From JAVBRU01 sp031547595 (lineage in GTDB: Bacteria > Bacillota > Clostridia > Christensenellales > Aristaeellaceae), in assembly GCA_031547595.1 (NCBI GenBank), contig JAVBRU010000073.1, positions 1 through 6,265 of the forward strand: a stretch of 6,265 nucleotides of DNA, in the 5' to 3' direction. Under the pieces are notes generated by a model. That model did not search any database. It was not told where the DNA came from and saw nothing but the letters and a program-made list of their open reading frames with translations. Of this stretch, positions 1-6,188 are shown one piece after another; positions within the stretch are counted from its first letter, which is position 1; each line of letters opens with the position of its first letter. Made by a program: the position numbers and the translations under genes.

Positions 1-130
1 CATAATAAGCGCTGATTACAAGGGAAATGCGCTCAAAGATACATTTTGATGCTCCAAAGCCTATTTCCATTTTGCAGTATATCATAAAATCCCCCTGTTC
101 TCAAATTAATTTCTGATGAGAAATGCGCGC

Positions 131-159
131 TTGACAGAAGGAATTTTTGCCCGTATGAT
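131..159 (+). promoter_or_regulatory. SigA-type promoter of the smr operon
   Basis: A perfect -35 box TTGACA (131-136) is separated by 17 nt from a -10 box TATGAT (154-159), which differs from consensus at one base. The predicted start is near 166, giving a leader of roughly 30 nt before the first gene. This is the strongest promoter-like sequence in the window. It suggests constitutive, fairly strong expression of the three-gene operon. I see no clear operator next to it. Confidence 0.85.
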
Positions 160-180
160 AGCAACACCGGGTTTTAAAAA

Positions 181-186
181 AAGGGG
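181..186 (+). promoter_or_regulatory. Ribosome binding site deciding the Smr protein start
   Basis: AAGGGG ends 8 nt before ATG 195. That is good spacing for ATG 195 and impossible for the GTG at 186, which overlaps the site. A second site, GGAG at 188-191, would suit ATG 201 with 9 nt spacing, so 201 remains an alternative. Confidence 0.6.
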
Positions 187-194
187 TGGAGCGG

Positions 195-440
195 ATGCCG
201 ATGCCGGGCGTCGTGACGGTGGATTTGCATGGCATGAATGCTTATCAGGCCAGGGTGAAGCTGGATAGCACGCTTCGCCGCGTGGACGGCAGCGTATATC
301 GCCTGCGCGTGGTGCATGGCTTCTGGCACGGCGATGTGCTCAAGAACATGCTGGACGAGTATGCTGCGCATCCCCGTGTGATTAAGCTGGAACGGGGCAC
401 GAATCCCGGCCAGACGGATTTGGTATTGCGCAATTTGTAA
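195..440 (+). CDS. Stand-alone Smr-domain protein (MutS2 C-terminal-like)
   Basis: This small protein of 81 residues is essentially one Smr domain. Smr domains in MutS2 and in stand-alone proteins bind nucleic acids, and several are nicking endonucleases acting on DNA or RNA; this is family knowledge. What the sequence shows is the signature VDLHG near residues 9-13, a helix beginning NAYQAR, the second motif HGFWHG (41-46) followed by VLKNML, and the C-terminal GQTDLVL strand. The usual second motif is HGxGxG, and here the middle glycine is replaced by Trp44. The start at ATG 195 is preferred over GTG 186 because AAGGGG lies 8 nt upstream of it. It is the first gene after a strong promoter and is followed 16 nt later by the amidotransferase-like gene. 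Family assignment is fairly secure; the actual substrate is unknown. It is cytoplasmic, with no signal peptide. Confidence 0.82.
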   Translation: MPMPGVVTVDLHGMNAYQARVKLDSTLRRVDGSVYRLRVVHGFWHGDVLKNMLDEYAAHPRVIKLERGTNPGQTDLVLRNL

Positions 441-456
441 TAGAGGTGAACGTTTT

Positions 457-1182
457 ATGATGATCATTGGCTTGACGCCTGCGTGCCAGGCTTCCTCCGG
501 CGATACGCTGATCCCGCGCCTGTATGCCAACCGTGATTACTGGGATGCCGTGCTGCGCGCCGGGGCGCTGCCGGTGCTGCTGCCCTTGACGGCTGATACC
601 GCCGTGCTGGATGCCATGGTGGATGCCGTGGACGGCTTTGTTTTTTGCGGCGGCGCGGATGTATCGCCCAGCGTATATGGCGAGGACAAACTGCCCTGCT
701 GCGGCGAGAACGCGCCGGAACGCGATTTTTTGGAGATTTACCTGCTCAAAAAAGCTATGGAGCATCAAAAACCCTTTTTAGCCATCTGCCGGGGCATGCA
801 GCTTTTCAGCTGCGCACGCGGCGGCACCATGTATCAGGACATCGGCCTGCAGTTTAGCGATCAGCTCTTTCATCCGGATTATGACAGACCGTGGGATTTG
901 GTGCACACTGCGCGTGTTACACCGGGCACGCGGCTGTTTGACGTCGTAGGGCGCGAGGAAATCGGGGTTAACAGCCGCCACCACCAGGGCATCAAAGTGC
1001 TGGGAGCGGATCTTGTGCCCAACGCTTATGCGCCGGACGGGTTTTTAGAGGGCATTGAGCTGCCCGGCGAGGTATTCCAGCTGGGCGTACAGTGGCATCC
1101 GGAGACGCTGGCCGCCGCTCAGCCGGAGGAGCAGGCGTTGTTTGACGCGCTGGTGGCCGATTGCAGCCGCCGCAAAGGGTGA
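457..1182 (+). CDS. Gamma-glutamyl-gamma-aminobutyrate hydrolase family protein (class I GATase-like, peptidase C26)
   Basis: A 241-residue cytoplasmic enzyme of the PuuD-like branch of class I glutamine amidotransferases, which work without a synthetase partner and hydrolyse gamma-glutamyl amide bonds. Visible motifs are GGADVSP (65-71), the loop that helps form the oxyanion hole; the nucleophile elbow AICRGMQ with Cys111; SRHHQ (173-177), typical of this family; and QWHPE (212-216) with His214 and Glu216 completing the triad. Length is normal and the protein looks intact. The start ATG 457 has GAGGTGA (443-449) 7 nt upstream; the next codon, 460, is also ATG. E. coli PuuD acts in putrescine breakdown, but no other putrescine gene is present here, so the substrate could be another gamma-glutamyl compound. 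I therefore give no gene symbol. It sits in the middle of a three-gene operon, with the next start 5 nt after its stop. Confidence 0.88.
   Translation: MMIIGLTPACQASSGDTLIPRLYANRDYWDAVLRAGALPVLLPLTADTAVLDAMVDAVDGFVFCGGADVSPSVYGEDKLPCCGENAPERDFLEIYLLKKAMEHQKPFLAICRGMQLFSCARGGTMYQDIGLQFSDQLFHPDYDRPWDLVHTARVTPGTRLFDVVGREEIGVNSRHHQGIKVLGADLVPNAYAPDGFLEGIELPGEVFQLGVQWHPETLAAAQPEEQALFDALVADCSRRKG
1176..1179 (+). promoter_or_regulatory. Ribosome binding site deciding the metallophosphatase start
   Basis: AGGG, within AAAGGG at 1174-1179, lies inside the end of the upstream gene. It is 8 nt before ATG 1188 but only 2 nt before ATG 1182. The spacing favours 1188, which also places the conserved first strand of the enzyme right at the N-terminus. 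ATG 1182, which overlaps the upstream stop by one base, is less likely. Confidence 0.6.
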
Positions 1183-1187
1183 TGCCC

Positions 1188-1880
1188 ATGCAGATTGCGC
1201 TGGTGGCGGACCTGCACGGCAATATGCCCGCCGTGGAAGCCTTGGATGCGGATATCAAGCGCCGCGGCATCGATACCATCTGGTGCCTGGGCGATGTGGT
1301 GGGCAAGGGCCCGCGCTCTGCCGAGACCTTTGATTGGGCGATGGCCAACTGTCCGCTGATATTGCAGGGCAACTGGGATGAAGGCGTGGGCAAGCGCCAG
1401 TTCCCCAGCGATCAGTTCTATTATAACCAGCTGGGCGAGCACCGCATGAAAAAGCTGCTGGAGTTCCCCCTGGAGCATAGCCTCACCCTGAGCGGGCGAA
1501 AAATCCGCCTGTTCCACGGGCGGCCAATCATGCGGCAACTGCGCGTTATTCAGGATGATTCCGCACTGCTGGAGGAATACTTCCTGCCCGATTACAACAT
1601 CGTGGGCTATGGCGACGCGCACCGCCAGGGGCTGCGTATTGTCACCAATAAAGGCCAGATGTTTAACACCGGCAGCGTGGGCAATGGCCTGGGCATGCCG
1701 GTGGTGCAGTATGCTATTTTGCAGGGCGAGCCGGGGCCCCGCCCCGCCCCCCTCGATATATTGTTTGCCGCCGTGCCCTATGATAACGAGGCAGCCGCGC
1801 GCGATGCCAGGGCGGCATCCGCCCTCCCCCATGCCGACGCGTTTGAGCGCGAGGTGCTGACGGGGATTTACTCCAGATAA
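1188..1880 (+). CDS. Calcineurin-like metallophosphatase (YfcE/MJ0936-type phosphoesterase)
   Basis: A 230-residue cytoplasmic metal-dependent phosphoesterase. Motifs in order are ADLHGN (Asp8, His10), GDVVGKGP (Asp36), GNWDEG (Asn62), FHG (His110), GDAH (Asp143, His145) and NTGSVG (160-165). They match the two-metal site of the family in order and spacing. Two deviations stand out. The GNH(D/E) motif has Trp63 where the catalytic His of many members sits; YfcE-like enzymes have Cys there. The usual GHTH motif reads GDAH, so one metal-ligand His appears as Asp143. The last 40 residues, rich in Ala, Pro and Asp, form a variable tail. The natural substrate cannot be read from the sequence; phosphodiesters and nucleotides are typical. 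It is the last gene of the operon, 5 nt after the hydrolase. A probable terminator lies about 200 nt downstream. Confidence 0.85.
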   Translation: MQIALVADLHGNMPAVEALDADIKRRGIDTIWCLGDVVGKGPRSAETFDWAMANCPLILQGNWDEGVGKRQFPSDQFYYNQLGEHRMKKLLEFPLEHSLTLSGRKIRLFHGRPIMRQLRVIQDDSALLEEYFLPDYNIVGYGDAHRQGLRIVTNKGQMFNTGSVGNGLGMPVVQYAILQGEPGPRPAPLDILFAAVPYDNEAAARDARAASALPHADAFEREVLTGIYSR

Positions 1881-1893
1881 TCCATCCCGCTTA

Positions 1894-2053
1894 GGGTGTG
1901 TTTCAAAAGGGGAGAAAGTGCAGGAATCAAGAATTTTTCGTCAAATCAAGGAGTAGGAGTGCAGCGTACTGGAGATGCGCTAAGCGGATAACGGCGCAGA
2001 TTTGGCAGAAAAGGCGTAGATTACTGTATTTTCGGAGTTTTGAAACACGCCCC
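1894..2053. mobile_element. MITE-like element with imperfect terminal inverted repeats
   Basis: The left end GGGTGTGTTTCAAAA (1894-1908) is matched by TTTTGAAACACGCCCC (2038-2053) in inverted orientation, with 11 bases perfectly paired (GTGTTTCAAAA) and one gap outside them. Both ends abut a TA (1892-1893 and 2054-2055), as expected if TA was duplicated on insertion, in the way of IS630/Tc1-mariner transposases. Complementarity continues inward with interruptions for about 50 bases per arm: GAAA, CAG, AATC and CAAATC blocks recur in order. The centre has AGCG (1963-1966) facing CGCT (1978-1981) symmetrically around the midpoint. The element has no coding capacity, so it would need a transposase supplied elsewhere. 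Copy number and parent transposon cannot be judged from one window. Confidence 0.68.
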
Positions 2054-2080
2054 TAGGCAAAGAACTGCATAAACTGACAA

Positions 2081-2127
2081 AATGATGGAAAAGTTACTAT
2101 CTTGATGGTAATCCCGTCATTCTTTTT
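2081..2127 (+). terminator. Probable intrinsic terminator of the smr operon
   Basis: AATGATGG (2081-2088) pairs with bases 2114-2121. After an AAAA/C internal loop, GTTACTAT (2093-2100) pairs with ATGGTAAT (2105-2112), leaving a CTTG tetraloop (2101-2104). The hairpin is followed by CTTTTT (2122-2127). The stem is long but AT-rich and includes a few G-U pairs. It lies upstream of the kinase promoter, so it would end transcription arriving from the operon through the MITE. Confidence 0.55.
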
Positions 2128-2137
2128 GCTTTACCCC

Positions 2138-2152
2138 TTGCATATTACGCAA
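2138..2152. repeat. Palindrome over the kinase -35 box, possible operator
   Basis: TTGCATATTACGCAA is a 15-bp inverted repeat (TTGCATA and TACGCAA around a central T, six of seven positions paired) that covers the whole -35 box. The position would suit a repressor. No regulator is known; this rests on symmetry alone. Confidence 0.35.
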
Positions 2153-2166
2153 GAATTATGTAGAAT
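2138..2166 (+). promoter_or_regulatory. SigA-type promoter of the hybrid kinase gene
   Basis: TTGCAT (2138-2143) and TAGAAT (2161-2166) are separated by exactly 17 nt. The predicted start is near 2173, which leaves a leader of about 20 nt before the GTG start. The kinase therefore appears to have its own promoter, separate from the upstream operon. Confidence 0.7.
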
Positions 2167-2170
2167 AATG

Positions 2171-2181
2171 TTACAATGTAA
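2171..2181. repeat. Perfect palindrome at the predicted kinase transcription start
   Basis: TTACAATGTAA is a perfect inverted repeat with a central A, placed over the predicted start near 2173. It could be a second operator half or chance symmetry in AT-rich DNA. Confidence 0.3.
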
Positions 2182-2182
2182 T

Positions 2183-2186
2183 AAGG
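2183..2186 (+). promoter_or_regulatory. Weak ribosome binding site for the hybrid kinase
   Basis: AAGG lies 7 nt before GTG 2194. The alternative GTG at 2200 would be 13 nt away, so 2194 is the better start. The short site and the GTG start together suggest modest translation, usual for a sensor kinase. Confidence 0.5.
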
Positions 2187-2193
2187 CTGGTGC

Positions 2194-5100
2194 GTGATTG
2201 TGAAATCATTATTTCAGCGTGTTTGTTCGGTGTTCCGTACTTTCTCCAGAAAAATCGGTAGCAAGCTGAGAACCAAATTAATCTTGATCTTTTTGCTGGC
2301 AAAGGTAATCCCCATTCTGCTACTCATGGCGTTGGCACTGCATCAAATGGCTACGCTGGGCAAACTGCTTACAGACATTGCCGTGAATGACTCTTCCACC
2401 GCACTCAATGACAGTGCTGTGGAGAATATCGAGCGGCTGACCACCGACACTGCGCTTCGTGTTGCGGATTTTTTATATAGCCGCGATGATGATATTCTTT
2501 ATTTGTCCAGGCTGACGCCATCCGATGAAGCATACCGTATCTTTGGTGAAAACCAAAAAAGTGAGATATTGCAAAACAGCGAATGGGTGCTGGCGCAAGA
2601 CGGGCAGACGTGGGTGACTGCAACGCAGGCTCAGCCTGAGCAACAGGTTGTGGTTTCCACAAACAGCGAGAACAACGACATGGATGGCTTCCATTACCGA
2701 GAAGCGGAGCAATATGCCTATGTGGACGTTCCTCTATATGACGAAATCACATTCATCGACTTAAATGGCAATGAAGTTTATAAATATGTGGCTCCGGATT
2801 CTCCCAAGGTCCACTACCCCTTGAGTGCAGAAAAACGCGATGTATCAAAAAAAGAGAACACCTATGTGAAAGCGGAGACTTATTTTGACAAGCTGGCCGC
2901 CCTCCAGCCTGGCGAAATCTATGTGTCGGACGTCATTGGCGCATATGTTGGCAGCAACTATATTGGCATGTATACCCCGGACGTAGTAGCATCTGCCGCA
3001 AAAAGCAGAGGGTATGATATCGAGTACGCCCCGCAAGAGCAGGCTTATGCCGGCCAAGAGAACCCTCTGGGCCAGCGCTTTGAGGGGATTGTGCGCTGGG
3101 CAACCCCTGTAACGGACGCAGATGGCATCATCGTCGGCTACGTCACCTTCGCGCTCAATCACGACCATATCATGGAGTATGTGGATCATATCACTCCCAC
3201 CAATGAGCGCTATACCGAGCTGCCCAGCGCTTATGAAGGCAATTATGCCTTCATCTGGGACTATCAATGCCGCAGCATTTGCCATCCACGCCATCACTCC
3301 ATCGTGGGTTACGATCCGGAAACCGGCGAGGCAGCAGTACCGTGGCTGGAGGAATCCATTTATACGGCATGGCAGCAAAGCGGCATAGACAGCTGGACAA
3401 GCTTCGTTGCAAATTATCCGCAATTTGACGCGCAGTCCCGTCTGAAAAAACCGGCGGCGGCGCTGACACAGCAAGGGTTGGTGGGGCTGGATGGGCGTTA
3501 CCTGAACAACGCACCCCAGTGCACCGGATGGATGGACTTGACGCAAAACGGTGGCTCCGGCTCATTCTACATCCTATGGAGCGGCCTGTATAAGCTGACT
3601 ACGGCGGGGGCCATCCCCTACTACACCGGGCAATATGCACCATCGGCGGAAAACGGCTATTCCCTCCGTGGCTTTGGCTTTGTGGCCATTGGCGCAGGGA
3701 TGGAGGATTTCACGCGCCCCGCGCGCGAGACCGAAGCCAAGCTGGACGAAGCCATGGAAAAGGAAATGGCCTCTACCACATGGACAATCGTATCAACTGC
3801 AGCGGTGCTGGTGATATTGGTGGTGCTGGTGGCCATCTTGCTGGCATCCTCGCTGAGCACCAGCATCACGGACATCATCAAGGGAATGACACGCTTTAAC
3901 CGCGGGGAGCGGCAATTTAGGTTCAATACCAAAAAAATTGACGAGTTTGGCACGCTGGCCGATTCCTTTGACGACATGGCCGACGGCATCGTGGGCAGCG
4001 TGAGCAGCCCTTTGACAATTACCGATCAAAACCTGAATATTATCTATATGAACGAGTTTGCCCTCTTCTATGTGCACAAAACATTGGATCAGGTGATCGG
4101 CAAGCCTTACAGCGAAAACAGTATTTATCCCGCGCATTCACAGTATTGCCCCATCACGGCTCTAAAAGAAGGGCACGAGGCCGAGGCTTATTATCAGCCC
4201 ACCAGCGGCCATTACTTCAAGGGCATTGCGAATCATTTCACCGATAAGGCGGGCAATCCTATCGGCTACATCATCGCCACACAGGATGTGAGCGAAATTG
4301 AAGACGCGCGCAAAAAGGCGGAGCAGGCCAACCGCGCCAAGAGCGATTTCCTGTCCAATATGAGCCACGAAATGCGCACACCGCTCAACGCCATCATCGG
4401 CATGACCCTTATTGGCAAGAACGCAGAAGAAATCGTGCGCAAGGACTATGCCTTGGGCAAAATAGGGGATGCGTCCAACCACCTGCTGGGGGTTATCAAT
4501 GACGTGCTGGACATGTCCAAGATCGAGGCAAATAAATTTGATTTGTCGCTGACAGAGTTTAATTTTGAACGCATGATGCAAAACGTGGTCAATGTGATCA
4601 CCTTCCGTATTGATGAGCGGCAACAGGAGTTCAATGTGCGCACCGACCAGAATATCCCGATCACCTTGGTTGGTGACGAACAGCGCATCATGCAGGTGGT
4701 GCTCAATCTGCTGTCCAACGCCGTCAAGTTTACCCCTGAAAAGGGCGCTATATCGCTGAAAGCGCGGCTCTTGGAGGAAGTGGACGGCCTTTGCACCATT
4801 CAAATCGAGGTGGCGGATAATGGCATTGGCATCACCCGCGAACAGCAGGCCAGTCTGTTCAACTCATTCCAGCAGGCCGAAAGCAGCACATCGCGCAAAT
4901 ATGGCGGAACCGGGCTGGGCCTTGCTATCTCCAAGCGTATTGTGGAGATGATGGACGGAAAAATCCGGGTGGAATCAGAGCCGGGGCAAGGCTCGACCTT
5001 TACTTTTTATATCAAGGTGCTCCGTGGCAGCACAGCCTCGCGCCTGCCGATGCTTGATAATGTGGACTTTTCCTCCCTGCGTGTGCTGGCGGTGGATGAC

Positions 5101-5856
5101 ATGCCGGAAACCACAGAATACATGAAGGAAACCATGGAACGCATGGGTGTGCATTGCGACACTGCGTCTGGCGGCGAGCAGGCGCTGGAGTTGATTCAAA
5201 CCACGCCCTATGATCTTTACTTTATCGATTGGAAGATGCCTGGGATGGACGGGCTGGAGCTTGCACGGCGCATTCGGCAGCAGCAAACGGATAATCAAAT
5301 GATTATTATGATGTCTGCGGTAGAATGGGGCGTGATAGAACGCGAAGCCAAATCTGCCGGAGTAAATCAGTTCTTGTCCAAGCCCTTGTTTGCATCCGAC
5401 ATTGCCGATTGCATCAGCGATTGGGCGCTGGACACACTGCCAGAAGAGCAGTCGTCAGAGGCCGAAGTGGATGATTTCTCTGGTCGTTGCCTGTTGCTGG
5501 CCGAAGATATTGCCATAAACCGCGAAATTGTCATCAGTCTGCTGGAGGAAACGGGCATCCACATCAACTGCGCCGAAAACGGTGAGGAAGCCTTGGCCGC
5601 TATGAAAGCAAACCCTGAAAAGTACGATATCATCTTTATGGATATTCAGATGCCTAAAATGGACGGTTATGAGGCCACGCGACAGATTCGCGCCCTGGAA
5701 AACAAACATGCCATGCTCATTCCTATTGTGGCCATGACTGCCAATGTGTTCCGCGAGGACATAGAGCGCTGCCAGGAGGCAGGTATGGATGATCATATCG
5801 GGAAGCCTTTGGATGTGAACGAGCTTCTGGGGATAATGAGGAAATACCTGTGCTAA
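2194..5856 (+). CDS. Membrane-bound hybrid sensor histidine kinase, Cache-HAMP-PAS-HisKA-HATPase-REC-REC
   Basis: A 1220-residue hybrid kinase. A basic N-terminus leads into membrane segment 1 (about 28-49). A very large extracytoplasmic region (about 50-530) follows, then membrane segment 2 (about 531-553), HAMP (to about 605), PAS (about 600-700) and a short linker helix. The dimerisation domain has the phospho-acceptor His725 in SHEMRTP. The ATPase domain has Asn842 in the N box, DNGIGI (875-880) and GGTGLGL (904-910). Receiver 1 (about 961-1078) has Asp968/969, Asp1012, Ser1041 and Lys1063. Receiver 2 (about 1098-1218) has Glu1104/Asp1105, Asp1150, Thr1182 and Lys1204. All catalytic residues are present, so it should be active. 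The sensor carries the motifs WATPV, HPRHHSIVGYDPETG, APQCTGW and IPYYTGQY, which I recall from Cache-type sensors of proteobacterial kinases; the ligand is unknown. There is no HPt domain and no adjacent regulator. GTG 2194 is chosen for its upstream AAGG. Confidence 0.93.
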   Translation: MIVKSLFQRVCSVFRTFSRKIGSKLRTKLILIFLLAKVIPILLLMALALHQMATLGKLLTDIAVNDSSTALNDSAVENIERLTTDTALRVADFLYSRDDDILYLSRLTPSDEAYRIFGENQKSEILQNSEWVLAQDGQTWVTATQAQPEQQVVVSTNSENNDMDGFHYREAEQYAYVDVPLYDEITFIDLNGNEVYKYVAPDSPKVHYPLSAEKRDVSKKENTYVKAETYFDKLAALQPGEIYVSDVIGAYVGSNYIGMYTPDVVASAAKSRGYDIEYAPQEQAYAGQENPLGQRFEGIVRWATPVTDADGIIVGYVTFALNHDHIMEYVDHITPTNERYTELPSAYEGNYAFIWDYQCRSICHPRHHSIVGYDPETGEAAVPWLEESIYTAWQQSGIDSWTSFVANYPQFDAQSRLKKPAAALTQQGLVGLDGRYLNNAPQCTGWMDLTQNGGSGSFYILWSGLYKLTTAGAIPYYTGQYAPSAENGYSLRGFGFVAIGAGMEDFTRPARETEAKLDEAMEKEMASTTWTIVSTAAVLVILVVLVAILLASSLSTSITDIIKGMTRFNRGERQFRFNTKKIDEFGTLADSFDDMADGIVGSVSSPLTITDQNLNIIYMNEFALFYVHKTLDQVIGKPYSENSIYPAHSQYCPITALKEGHEAEAYYQPTSGHYFKGIANHFTDKAGNPIGYIIATQDVSEIEDARKKAEQANRAKSDFLSNMSHEMRTPLNAIIGMTLIGKNAEEIVRKDYALGKIGDASNHLLGVINDVLDMSKIEANKFDLSLTEFNFERMMQNVVNVITFRIDERQQEFNVRTDQNIPITLVGDEQRIMQVVLNLLSNAVKFTPEKGAISLKARLLEEVDGLCTIQIEVADNGIGITREQQASLFNSFQQAESSTSRKYGGTGLGLAISKRIVEMMDGKIRVESEPGQGSTFTFYIKVLRGSTASRLPMLDNVDFSSLRVLAVDDMPETTEYMKETMERMGVHCDTASGGEQALELIQTTPYDLYFIDWKMPGMDGLELARRIRQQQTDNQMIIMMSAVEWGVIEREAKSAGVNQFLSKPLFASDIADCISDWALDTLPEEQSSEAEVDDFSGRCLLLAEDIAINREIVISLLEETGIHINCAENGEEALAAMKANPEKYDIIFMDIQMPKMDGYEATRQIRALENKHAMLIPIVAMTANVFREDIERCQEAGMDDHIGKPLDVNELLGIMRKYLC

Positions 5857-6080
5857 AAGGCACTGTTCAAAGTTTCTTCTTTTTCCCCGGCCTTCTGGGT
5901 TTCGGCTTCTGCCTTCACTTCATATCGATCGAAATCGCCTCTCCAGCTTTCACTTCATCTTTGACAAATATCTTCCATCCAATTGTTGCTTTCGTAAGTT
6001 ATTAGATAAAAATTAGCCGCAATTCCAGCATATGCGTTCTTTATCTATTGTAAAATAAGACAACAGATATCTTTCTAATT
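5857..6080. other. Intergenic region without a confident gene
   Basis: This spacer between the kinase and the insertion sequence has a C+T-rich first part (to about 5960) and an AT-rich second part. I find no convincing terminator for the kinase. A 51-codon + frame opens at GTG 5850, which overlaps the kinase stop and has GAGGAAA 5-6 nt upstream, and ends at 6005; its product would be short and very hydrophobic. The - strand of the first part is also open in more than one frame for about 27-34 codons but lacks a proper start. Either could be a small gene or a decayed remnant; neither is strong enough to call. Confidence 0.5.
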
Positions 6081-6123
6081 GATAAAGTACAATAAGTTTC
6101 GCAAAAAGAAAAAAGGTCAAAAA

Positions 6124-6151
6124 TAGACATGGCCTGAAAATCTGGTAGAAT
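6124..6151 (+). promoter_or_regulatory. Probable promoter of the IS256-type transposase
   Basis: TAGACA (6124-6129, one mismatch to TTGACA) and TAGAAT (6146-6151) are separated by 16 nt. The predicted start is near 6158, about 30 nt before the transposase ATG. Confidence 0.5.
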
Positions 6152-6188
6152 GGAATTGCAACACAACATTCGAAAGGAGCGTCAAGCC

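Noticed and set aside
24..128. Direct repeat GAAATGCGC at 24-32 and 120-128 in the upstream region, and AGCGC/GCGCT at 8-33
   Set aside because: Only two short copies with no regular spacing and no link to the promoter; likely chance.
1161..1187. Longer start of the metallophosphatase at TTG 1161 or ATG 1182
   Set aside because: The added residues are not part of the conserved fold, the TTG has no suitable binding site, and ATG 1182 is only 2 nt from AGGG, while ATG 1188 has 8 nt.
1119..1832. Long - strand open frame of 237 codons opposite the metallophosphatase
   Set aside because: It lies antisense to a well-supported enzyme gene, has low-complexity His/Ala/Gln-rich content and no family motif; it is a shadow of the GC-rich codons.
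2845..3546. Long - strand open frame of 233 codons inside the kinase gene
   Set aside because: It is antisense to the conserved sensor domain and shows no recognisable domain or supported start.
4162..4803. - strand open frame of 213 codons opposite the PAS and kinase core
   Set aside because: The + strand here encodes conserved histidine kinase motifs; the antisense product has no recognisable features.
5881..5912. Terminator for the kinase in the C+T-rich stretch after its stop
   Set aside because: The only possible stem is three base pairs (GGC/GCC), and the T-rich run precedes rather than follows it.
6039..6045. CTTTATC, an inverted match to the GATAAAG end of the insertion sequence, as the right end of another IS
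   Set aside because: Only seven bases match in AT-rich DNA and no transposase remnant precedes it.
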